Part shown: piece after piece, positions 46,501 through 58,500 of the stretch
How the letters are laid out: every line of letters begins with the position of its first letter
How positions within the stretch are numbered: position 1 is the first letter of the stretch
From: Lojkania enalia
Taxonomy: Eukaryota > Ascomycota > Dothideomycetes > Pleosporales
Reading direction: 5' to 3'
Length of the DNA stretch: 64,000 bases
Assembly (NCBI GenBank): GCA_010094045.1
Contig: ML986786.1
Location: 1-64,000, forward strand
The notes under the pieces: model-generated
Seen by the model: the letters and a program-made list of their open reading frames with translations, nothing else
The model's database searches: none
Told to the model about the DNA's origin: nothing
Program-made: the position numbers and the translations under genes

Positions 46501-49500
46501 GATTTGGCTGGTTTTTCGCGAAGACTGAGTCCAGACAGTAGACTGGGCTCTGATGATAACCTGTATCATACCCAATGCGGGAAGGTCGACTATTCTAGTG
46601 CGTAGTATGGGTGCTGCCGCAATAGTATCGTCCCAGGCCCGTCGAAAGCGGTCAAAATCAACGTTAGGTTTTAGATCATATGTCCATTGCGCCACGTAAC
46701 TCCCGGGTCGTTGCAAGGTCAGAGCTAGGAGACCTTCCTGCAGAGGCGTACATGGAAAGGCGTCCTCAATCATTCTTGAATCAATACCGCAGAGCCCTGC
46801 TATCTGCTCACAAGCTCGTGTTGTGTTGACATTCGCGGGTAATAGCGAGAAAGGCGGGACGACTGTTTCTTGGGTATCGTTGATGGTCTTCATTCTTTTG
46901 GATTGGGCGGCCAGTTTTGGATAGCGAAGGATGTCAGTCACTGGCAGTTTGAAGCAGTCATCTCGAGCCAGGGCGGAAAGCTTCATGGCACAGACAGAGT
47001 CCCCACCGAGGCGAATGAAGCTGTCATCAGTCCTGATGGTATTGGAGGGGACTTCGAGGACAGTTGACCAGAGAGCTGCGAGCTCCCTCTGCATGTCCGT
47101 CATTGAGCCTGGATTCTCTGTTGCTCGTGCAACAGCTTGAGCGTTTATCTCTTGCCTTGAAAAATTCTCGTACATGCCTCGTAGTTTCCCTCTATCAATC
47201 TTACCGGACACCATTACAGGGAAGCTCTCAGTCCATATGAAAGCGGAGGGAACCATGAATGCCGGCAGCTTATCAACAAGTTTGTCTGATAAAGCAGCAG
47301 TATCTTGTAGTAGTGCTGCAGAAGGGCCTCCTTCTGTGCTTAAGAAAGCCGCGAGCACTTTCTTGGTGCTGTCCCGGGGTTTGACGAGCTCGACGACCAC
47401 ATGGACAGCAGCCTCGCGGTCTATGCAGAGGAGAATACAGTATTCGATTGAGCCCATGTCTATGCGTTGCCCGTTGATCTTTATTTGATTATCTTTCCGT
47501 CCCAGGTACGATAGAGTTCCGTCGCGATTATAGCGTACAAGATCACCTGTCTTGTACAAGCGACCTCGTCGTCCTGCATAGGAATTGAAGCCACGCAGCA
47601 TCCACGGAGGATCATGGACAAATGATGCTGCTGTCAGCTCCATATCGAGATAACCGGGGCCAACTAGCGGGCCTTCGAGGAGAAGTTCGCCAACGCATCC
47701 GAGAGGGACAAGAGTGTTTTTTGTAGTGTCAACCACCCAAGTGACGACACCTACACCGCGACCAATAGGAATCTGAGAGTCTTCTGGGTTGATTTCTGTT
47801 GCTACCGTTACAGGAGTACACTCGCAAGGTCCGTAGTGGTTCATAGTCCTGACTGTGCTCGCAAAGGCTCTGCCTAACTCAGGTGTCAAGGCCTCACCTC
47901 CCAGGATCAAACATTTTATGCTTTGTAATGTTGTGATTGGAAGCAACTGAGCGACTGTCGGAGTCAATAACAGGTGAGTAATGCCGAATTGATTGATAGA
48001 CTCTGCTAGGTTGTCACGACGGTCAGCCGGTGACGGAATGCAAAGGCAAGCACCACCTTCGAGCGTCCAGAGCATTGTGGACCAGGACATGTCGAATGAG
48101 TAAGCCGCAAAATCGTAGACTCGAGATCCATGTCGGATGGTGTGCTCTTTGCGAAGATAATGGATAGAGCTGCTGAAGTTAGAGTGTCTGATGGACACCC
48201 CTTTAGGCACACCGGTACTGCCTGAGGTGAATACAATGTAAAGAGAATTGTTGGGCTTCACATCAGTTGAGAAATTAGCCGAGATCGGTATTTCTGAATG
48301 GAGCTGATCAAGTTCATCCACCACAAGCATTGGGCAATCCACATCATTAGCCATGGCGATAGCTGTCTCCTTATAAGCTGTCGAAGTCAGGACGACTGTC
48401 GGTTGTGCTTGCTCTAGAATGACTCGCGGACGGTTATCTGTAAGGTCTAGGTCCACAGTCAAGCTGACGCCTCCAGCCTTCATTACCGCAAGGGCTGCTA
48501 TGGGGGTCCATCGACATTTCTCAAAGCAAAGACCAACGATCTTCTCAGGCCCCACACCCATGCTAATAAGTCGATGTGCTAGCTGGGAAGAAAGACTACC
48601 CAGTTCTTGATATGTCCAATCGCCGTCCCAGGCGCAGACAGCAGGGCTGTTGGGCACCATGCGCGCCGTCTTAGAAATTAAGTCGTGCACTAGTGCATTT
48701 ACAGGATCGGGCGCAGCCTGATTCCAAGTCCAGATCTCCTCGAGATCCTGGGCGCTGATTGCAGCAACGGTTGATAAAAGAGAAGTACCTGCTTCAATTT
48801 TGAGATCTACCAGTGACATGAGCACGGATTCTAGCAGTGACAAGGTACGCTCGGCCTGAGTTGTGGATAGATATGATGAATGGGAGTCGAGGGACAGCTC
48901 AACCTGAGTCTTCCCATATGCGATGCCTAGGGATATGTCGAACTGTGCAATGTTATTAGCGACAACTTTAAGGCCTCCGATGCCTGCGTTATTACTTACT
49001 TCAGTGGGGTCTTTGTAAGCGATATCATGAAACAACAACTCGTGAGTATCGATATCTGCTCTGGAATCGACATCCCTAACCTGGAACGACACTATAGTGT
49101 TGAAGAGCGATTGGCTGTGAGACAGACCGAGCTCATGCCCTATATCTGCCAGCGGGCAGTGTTGATATTCCAGATCTCTCATGATCTGGGCGTGCATATA
49201 TTGGACAAAGCGTCGAGTGTCGGTCAAGGCGTGGGAAGAAGGATCAGCCTGGCAGATCAGGAGGCTGGCATAGGCGCCAACAGAACGATCAATATCGGGG
49301 ATGTGCGAGTCGCGGCCAGAGGCAGTATAGCCAAAGCATACCCGATCGTCGCCGGTATAAGCCGCCAGAGTCAATGCCCAGACGCTGCTGAATAAGCTTG
49401 CTGGAGTCACTGACAGAGATTCGCAGAAGTCAAGCACTTGTCTAAACCCTTCTCCGTCAATCCTGAGCGCAACTGATATTGTATGATCGTCAGGTGTCTG

Positions 49501-52500
49501 ATGTTGAGAAATCCTGGGGAAGACACATGGGTTTATATTGGTGAGCTTATGTTTCCAGTAGCTAAGCTTGTCGAGCTTAGAACTAACATTGAGCTCACGA
49601 GTGAAGCTACGGGTAATGTCGAGGAGATCCTTGCCGTCAAGTTGTCGGTTATAAGCCTTCGACCAGTCGTCCAGCAATATCGCAGTTGATATACCATCAG
49701 TAATGGCATGGCTCATCTCAATGTGACAGATAATGGTACTGTCTTGTTCAATCTTGTAAAGCACAAGACGATGCGGCGGTACTAGCTGACTCTGATAATT
49801 GATATTGGGTAGTTGATCAATGGAGATTAAGGCTGCGTGTCTGGTTGGAGCTGTGGTGACAATGACTTCCCCCTTGAAGTATTCCAGCACTATTTGAACG
49901 AAGGCTGTCCTCTTGTCAATTCCCTCAACGAATACACTGCGAAGAGCCGGATGGCGTGCGACGACAGCTTGCCATGCTTCTTTGAGAAGGTCGATGTTCG
50001 GGAGCTGATTCCTCTGCGTCACCTCATATGTGATTGACGTTTTATAAGCCGAGAGATTTTTGCCCTGACTGAGCAAGATTCCGTCCACCATGGGCCAACA
50101 TGGGAATACATCCACGACTGAGAACCCCGTGTTCAATTGTATCATAGGAAGGATCTGATCTTGAAGCTGGTCAAGAGCTTTGTAGTCGAGATGCAGGAAC
50201 TCATAGTCCGCAATGGTGAGTGAGGGTTGCAAGGCCAACAATGAGCTACACAAAAGCCGTGCTGAGCCAGGAATTTCCTGGAACCATTGTCGAATCGAAA
50301 ACTGGTGGTTGATACATTCATTCCACGAGAATGATAGTTCAGTGAGACCCTCGTGGACTGACATGTTAATGCTGAAGAGTGATGAGGTGGGAAAAGCGTG
50401 CCCCACATCAGAAACATTATCGAACGAAGCATTCGTGAACATCGTATCGTTACCTTGCAGCTTGGAGTGACCGTGATAGTTGAAGAGTACTTCCATGGTA
50501 TCTTCGTGGGACTGAAAATACTTCTTTCCGTCTTCATTGTGGTACCGCGAAACGAAATACTCTCTACCGTTCGAGCGAAGCATTCTTCTAGAGTCCTTTA
50601 TGGCTCTTACAACATTGTTGTTGTTGCGGCAGCGCGAAATGTGGAGTGGTGTCATGGTCGTGAACCATCCTACTGTTCGAGAGATGTCGATGTCTGAACT
50701 CCAAGGTTCCCGTCCGTGGCCCTCAATAAAGATCGTAAGCCCGTTGCGATCTTTGAAGACCTCAAAGAATGTAATCCACAATGAAGCGAGGATCAGGTCG
50801 ACTGGCTCAGTATTGTAAGCGTCATTAGCCTTTCCAAGAAGAAGTGTAGTCGTCTTGTGGTCGATGGTTAGCGTCTCCTCGATATGATCAGCAAATGTGT
50901 TCGATAAGGATGAGTCATAACCCCAAAATTGGAGATCGTTGTGGTTGTCCGTAGAGAGTAGTTGCACTGGCTCGAGTTTGGACGCTTCGGCGTGCCTGAT
51001 CTGCATATTGTTCCACACCTGGAAAGGTACCGCTCCTTGCAAGGTTCCACCGTCGAGCAGCACCTCTAGGTCATTGAGAATTATATGCCAAGACATTAGG
51101 TCGACCACCAGATGGTGAGCGATGAGCGTCACGAACTGGTCTCCAGATCCCAAGGTGAACAGATCCGCGGCGAAGACTTTGCCTTTCGCAATGTCCAACT
51201 CCTGGTGTCGCTCGACAAGTTTGTTTTCGACATCTGTAACAGTATCGACCTCCATAGAAGTAAAGTGGTAGGTGCAATCTTCAGGCTTGCAGATGAGCTG
51301 CGACCAGATTCCTGTGACCTTGTCGAGCTGGAATCGCGCTCTCAACATTGAATGCAAATGCAGAAGCTTCCGGACGGCAATTGCTAGTTGTTGAGGCGAT
51401 ACTCGGCGTTTGAGTTGAATATAGGAAGCCTGATTGTAAAAATGGCTTCTGGTACTCACTTTCTCAGGCGGTAACTGATTAAAGAACCATTGCTGTACAG
51501 GCGAGAGGCAAAAGGGCTTCTCAAACTCTTCCACTGGCACCTTGACATCCTCGGCAATAGTCGCAGACGCGGCAACGCCAATCAGTGTCTCGATCTTCAG
51601 CAGTGATGCCACTGAGATAGCGAAGCCCGCAGCACGGCAGTGGGGACTGACACGCATTGCTGACATGGAATCGCCCCCATTTGCAATGAAGGAGCGGTTG
51701 AGCTTGACGTTGCTTTCAGGTATGTTGAGGAACAGGCTGCAAGCGTGGCATATCACTTTCTCTGCTGCTGTGATGGGTCTGCGACATATCGATCCGGCAC
51801 TCGCAATACCAGCGCATGTTTCGGCATCAACATGACCAATCCATTCCTCCAGCACTTTACGAGACAAGCGACTGTCAGTGTTGACATGGATTTCTTCCAG
51901 GGCTATCCAGACAGATGGCACCATAGGTGCCGGGAAAGTGTTGTCCATCGACGCCTCCAAGGCTTGAATACAGTCACGGACTAGAGTTGCATGATTCTCG
52001 GAGACGAGTTGGGGTCTGCGCTTTTTGCTGCCATGATCGCGCTTAGGTGATGTTTGAAGACTGAAAAGGCCGACAAGTTTGCCAAGATAAGGTCCAGCAG
52101 TTGGGACCAGACAGACAGCTTGACGAACTTGAGGGACTTCGCACATGCGGGTTTCCAGTTTTTCAAGATCTACTGGCTGACCTTTTATCTTTTTCTGGGC
52201 TGCCTTGCGACCGACAAAGGCTAAGCTGCCGTCTGAAGTATACTGTGCGAGAAGGCCAGTCTGGTATATACGCCCATGACGTCCATGGAACCCTGAACCA
52301 CCACCATCAAGGAGCCATGATGGGCTGTCAATGAAGGAAGTTGCTATGTTTTTGACGTTGTACGCGTGGTCCAAATCCGCTGCGGAACACTCCAGGACGA
52401 GCTCACCGGTACACCCTATTGGTACCAGTCTACTGCTGTCTTCAGTGCCAGCGATCCAGGTCTTGACAGTAGTGCCGGTAATACAAAGGGCGAACTCTGC

Positions 52501-55500
52501 CGCAAGTTGACTTGACCCGGCGTTGATAGCCTTGGCTGTGACTGATCGGCGTTGGCTCGCCCACATGGGTTTGTCGTAATCGAAGTGTGGGCTGCTTGCA
52601 TCGTCTCCCGAGCTATCCGAGTTCCATTGCCAGATGTCACGCAAGTCTTCGTTGCTGATCACCACCATGCTAGCGCCCACTGTTTCCTCTTTGTCTGAAT
52701 TTCGACATGACTTGGCGAGACTGATGACTGTATTCCTCAGCAGCGAGATGATGCGGCGTGTCTGGTCATCGTCGCAGTGAGAAGGCGCGCAATGTATAGC
52801 CAAATCTATGTGCTTGATTCCAAGAGTAATACTGATCGCAACATCATACTGCCTTTTGCGTGAGTGGATATCACTAAGCATAGGGTTGACTAACCTCTGT
52901 TGGATCTTCTCCACCCGCATCAACAAACTCAAGCTCTTGGCCGTCAGACTGGTTTAAAGAGCCTTCGTCGTCTTGCTGTATGGAGATTATCGTGTTGTAC
53001 AGTTGCTGCCCTGGAGCAATCTCCAGTTCATGTTGAATGCTAGCTAGAGGGCAGTGCTGATATTTCATGTCTTCCAACACCTGGTTGTGGATATACTGGA
53101 CAAATCGACTGTTGCTCCAATGTAGATTTATGTCTGCACGGCACGTCAGCACATTTGCGAATGCTCCAATGGCTTCCATGACATCTGGAATCGGCATGTC
53201 TCTTCCAGAAGCAAGATATCCGAAGCAGACAGAAGTGTCGTCTATATATGCCGACAATGTCAACGCCCAAGCTGCAAGGAACAGATGAGCAATCGTGATG
53301 GAATTCATTTCGCAGGATTGCCGGATGTATGCAAAATCGGTACCGGCGATCAGGAGACTGGAACATGACGTGCTTCTCGCGGGTTGCGACAGTCCATATA
53401 GTGAAGGGAATCTACATGGTTGTAATCTCGACAGCTTTTGCGTCCAATACAGCCTTTTCTCGTTCGTATCAGATTGCAGTGCTCTAGCGAAACCTCGGGT
53501 CGTTTCAATTAGTTCTGCTTGAGCTAGAATTCCTGCGTAGGCCCTTTGCCAATCTCGTAAGAGGATCGTTGTAGATTCGCCATCAGTGATAGCATGGCTC
53601 ATATCAATCTGAATCAGGACAGTGTTTGTATCTGAGATTGGGCAAAGAATCAAACGGTGGGGAGGCTTGAGCTGCTGATACTGGGGCCTAGGAATAGCCC
53701 GAAGAAATTCGTAAGCGGCTCTCAAGTTCTCGCTGTGATGCACTTTGATCTCCGGGCGACAGCTTTTGAGCAGAACTTGGTTAAAGGCAGTCTTGCTGTT
53801 TGCGCTTTCCACAAAGACGCAGCGAAGAGATGGATGCCGGTCTACTAGAGCCATCCAAGCTACAGAGAGTCGTTCAATGTTGATCACATAGGGGTTTCGA
53901 GGCTTGATGTGATACCGCTGGGTGGTTTCATAACTTCCGGAGCCTTTCAACTGGCTAAGGAGAATGCCATCTACCATAGGCGGGCAAGGATAGATATCTT
54001 GGATCTCACTGGAGTTCAAAGTAATGATCTTAGGGGCAACCTGAGTTTCGAGATAATCCCAGCCTTCGTAGTCGAGATCCAGAAATTCGTAATCGACCAA
54101 TGTTCGCTGCCTGATATCTAAGGTGGGCAGATATTTGCAAATGGATCGAATAGAGCGAACAATTTGATCTGGCCACTTTTTAATGAGTTGTTGGTGAGCC
54201 AAATGACGATTCCATGAAAACGAGATGTTCGTTTTCCCTTGCTCGATAGATATGTTAACTTCAAATAATGCGGAGACGGGCAGATCAGGCCCTTCGTCGG
54301 AGACATTCAATGTGATGTTTTTGAAGAAAGTGGCATTACGCTCAAGCTGTTGAAATTGGCCATGATAATTCAAGACCATCTCTGCTGTGGTTTCGTTTGC
54401 GACGGACGCTCGAGCTCGATCGTCGTGGGGAGATTTTGATGCAAATGATGCCGTCCCACTGGCAAGTAGTCTCTTTCTACTATATTTGACTCGTCTCACA
54501 ATGTCTGATAGACTTATGTTGGTGCTTCTTGCAATGCAAACTGGGTACATCGTGGTGAACCATCCAACGGTCCGGGAGAGGTCAACGTTTTTTTTCAAAG
54601 TGTCACGACCATGACTCTCATTCACAATAGTGAAGCTATCCTTCGGAAAGATTATAAAGAAAGCATGCGAGATTGCCGCAAGGAAAAGATCGATTGGCTC
54701 TGTGTTGAATGCATCGTTGGCTTCCCGCAAAAGGTGTCTCGTATTGTGCCGATCAACGACGACAGTTCTGTTCACATGGTCCTGAACTTTATTTGGTGTT
54801 TTTCCGGCTACAAAGCCCCAGAAAGACAGATTATTTACTATCTCTGAAGATGATGATGTGGAGTCCAATGCAAGGGTAGACTCTTTCATTTCTTCGGCCT
54901 GTAATCGATTCCATATCTGGAATGGCAAGCTCTGCGGCGAGATTGTTTCTCCGGCCAGTATTGCTTCCAGGTCTGCAAGAATGATCCTCCAGGAAACAAG
55001 GTCAACAACGAGATGGTGCGCAATAAGTAGTAAGTAGAGCTCTGCCCCAGTGCCCACTTCGCAAAGATCGGCAGAGAACACAAGGCCACGGTTCACAAGA
55101 AGCTGCTGCTGTCGTAAAGCCGCGAAAGGCGCAAGATCAGAATATGACTCCAACATCGACGTTTCGAACCGATGGTTTGAGGCACTGGGCTGTGGGATGA
55201 TTTGCATCCATTTGGAATCAGTTTCCTTATAGAAACATGCACGGAGCATAGAATGCGTCTCCACAATTTTCGCGATAGCAGCACGTATGGTCCCGACAGA
55301 GACTTCTTTGTTCATACGAAGATAAAAAGACTGGTTGCAACGGTGACCGGGTTCGTCAATTGAGTGTTGACCGAGCTGGTTGAAGAACCATTGCTGCATG
55401 GAAGACGGAGCAAATGGTGTGTTGAAATCTTCGCTAAAGGTGGCTGCCGAGTACGTAGCCACGGGAGACTTCAGTGCGACCTCGACCAATGACTTGCTTT

Positions 55501-58500
55501 TCAGTAAATTTCCGACAGTGATATTAATGTCTGCGGAACATTGGGCACTCAGCCGCATCGCTGAAATAGAGTCACCTCCATTAGCCACGAACGATCGTGC
55601 AAGGTTGATATTGGAGGCCGAGACGTTGAGGACGACAGAGCATGCGTGTTTAAGGAGTCTCTCTGCTTCGGTGACTGGCTGCCGCAGAACAGCATTGCGA
55701 TCAATATCGGCCACAAGGTTGTACGTCTGCTGATCCATTCTGGATATCCAGTAATCTAGCTGTCTGCGACTGGTCTTCCCAGATGAATCAAGAGGAATGG
55801 CCTTGAGCACAATCCAGATGGTCGGGATCATGTAAGAAGGTAAGACATCCCCGAGATAGCCCTCCAGCTCCACTAAATAATCTTTCACACTGTTCGTGAG
55901 CCGCTCCAGACTTATCACATCATGCGGTGTTGTTGTTGGTGAGTCGGAGTCTGTAAACGTAGCACCAGTAGCCAGGGTGGATGAAGCGGAGGCACTGAAA
56001 CCATTTTTTGCGACCATTGAATCTGCTTCGCTGGTATATTTGACACTAATCAGGCCCACCAACCTATTGGCGCAAAGACCAGTCTTGGGCAGTAAGCATG
56101 CGGATTGTCGTACTTGACGAAATTGTGTAATATGGTTCTCAATATCGCCAAGCTCGACACGTTGGCCATGAATTTTCACCTGCGCGTCCTTTCGACCAAT
56201 GAACGTAAGTGATCCGTCCTTATTGTAAGCAACTAGATCGCCCGTCCTGTATAGACGGCCTTTTCGGCCAGTGCGATCTGACGCACTATGAAGCAGCCAA
56301 GGGGGGTCCTCGATAAATGCGGAGGAGATGCTGGTCGGGGGATTGAGATACCCGGATCCTACCAAAGGCCCTTCGAGCACCAATTCGCCGATGCTGCCTA
56401 TTGGTACAAGCGATTGTCCTGAGGCCGAATCCACAATCCACGTGTTGACGCCGAGACCTGTCCCGATTGTCGTCATGTCGCCGCCTGGACGGATGTCTGC
56501 TACAGTCGCGGTTGGCGTGCATTCGCAAGGACCATAAGAGTTCTTTAGCGTGGCCAGCGAAGCCCACACCTTGGCTTGCTCTTCAGACAAGCGCTCGCCG
56601 CCAAGGATGAGGGTGTCAAGAGATTGTATAGTCTTCTGTGGCAAAAGCGAGGCCGTGGAAGGGGTTAATTCAACGTGCGTTACACGGAAGCGACGGAGAG
56701 ACCCAGCTGTGATTGGGATGATCAGCAGAGCTCATGCACAAGAATGTGAACGCAGAAATATAGCATCTTCTAATGCCCTCAAGTGCTTACCTAGGTCGTC
56801 ACGCCGCTCTGCATCCGTGGGGATACATAAACAAGCCCCGCACTCCAAGGCCCCAAGAACATTTGACCAGGACACATCAAATGCATATGATGCAAAATCA
56901 TAGATGCGCGCGCCCGGTCCGAGGTTGTGAGCGCCATTTTGGTATCGTAGGGCACTGCTGAAATTTGAATGGCTAATTCTAACTCCCTTTGGGGTGCCAG
57001 TGCTGCCGGAAGTGAAGACAATGTAAAGCGTCTGAGACGGTTGCACTTCTGGGAGAAGTTGCAATTTCTGCTTATTAAACAGCGCTTGGAGTGTGTCGTT
57101 GATAACGAGGACGGCCTTCCCCTCGCATAACCGACCAGAAAGGTGCCTGTTGGTAAATGAAGACAGAATGATCGATGGCTCGATTTGCTGTACAATTTTG
57201 AACAGGCGATCTTGTGGGAGGGCGGGATCCAATGTCACGCAAGTGCCACCTGCTTTCATCACAGCGAGTATCGCAATAGGCGTCCACTTCGACTTCTCAA
57301 AGCATAGAGGAACAACAGTCTCGCAGCCGACTCCGAGATGCACCTAGAAGCATGAGTGTATTAGTGATTTTGATGTCTGGACGCAAGATGCACTGGAACC
57401 CTGAGATACAAAGTTCAATAATGGCTTACCAGATGATGCGCCAGGCGAGTAGACATATCGTGCACTTCCGCATACGTCCACATACCGTCCCAAGCGTGGA
57501 TCGCTGTGGCATGACGTTGTTTTCGACATGTATCAGCGATGAGGTCGTGGACCAGAGCGTCTATTGTTGTCGGTACCTTTGCATTCCAGGTCCAAATAAT
57601 ATCGAGCTCCGTCTTACTGATCACCTCAATCTCTGCGATTCGTTTTGTGCTGTTTGATGAGTCGCATAACTGGCGCAAAATGTGCTCAAACTGGTCTGCC
57701 ATGTTTGAAACACGACTGCTGCCGATGACTTCGTCATCATACTCAAATCTGAGCTTTAGACTGTGCTCCTCCAATTCACACTCTAGTGTTAAGGCGTAGG
57801 ATGCGAAGTCTCCAAAGGTAATTTCTTCCGCATCGTCGTTATTATGAGTAACAAATAACAAGCTCGCTGGATCCTTGGTCTCCTCGAGAGGATGGATAAT
57901 TAGTAATGATTGGAAGTTGCATGCCTGCCTGCATTCATTGTTGATTCTTAAAATGTTCTGCAGACCCGTTTGCTCGTATGGGATCATTTCAGTCATCTCT
58001 CTTTGGACCTGATCCAGGTATGCTTCAACAGACTGGTCCCAGTCAAAGATAGTTCGTACGGGCAGAGTTGTGAGAGTGGGACCTGTCATCTCATTAATCT
58101 GATGAACTGCTGCCTGGCGACCACTCATCGTTACGCCGAAGACCACGTCACTCGAGTTCGTGAGGCGGGCTGTGAGTATCGCCCACGAGGATCGGATTGC
58201 TGTAGCAGCGGTGAAACTCGACCGAGACCATGTGATATCTTGGAGATGATGAATGACATACGACTCCGCTCTTGGTTCATACATTGCTGAAGGTAATGGT
58301 GGAAACAACTGCGCTTCTAGTCCAGCAAATCTTGCTTGCCAGAAGCTGTTAGAATCCTCCTTTTCGATGGTAAGAATGTGTCTGACGAAGCGGTTATAAG
58401 CAGGAGCAGGCTGCAGAGCAGAAGTATCGTGGTAAGCCTGGTTTAGCCTGTCCATGATGAGCCTCATTGAGAATCCATCGTAGAGTGCGTGATGGATTGT

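Larger units (their letters stand above)
50170..54015 (-). other. NRPS module 4: C - vestigial A - T - E
   Basis: The C domain (54,015-52,670, with a 46-bp intron inside) has PMVDGILLSQ and SHAITDG (53,580-53,606). The A region (52,655-51,830) is a remnant: only about 55 codons separate the DLRDIWQWN linker from the WIAG...GELVLE block, against about 328 in module 5, so motifs A1-A5 are gone. The A7 Asp is Leu (IYQTGLLAQY) and the A10 Lys is replaced (TDSRLSRK). The T domain is intact (FIANGGDSMSAMRV, Ser at 51,667-51,669), as is E (51,520-50,170: HHLVVDLMSW, EGHGREPW, VGWFTTMTP). The frame is open throughout. Confidence 0.9.
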
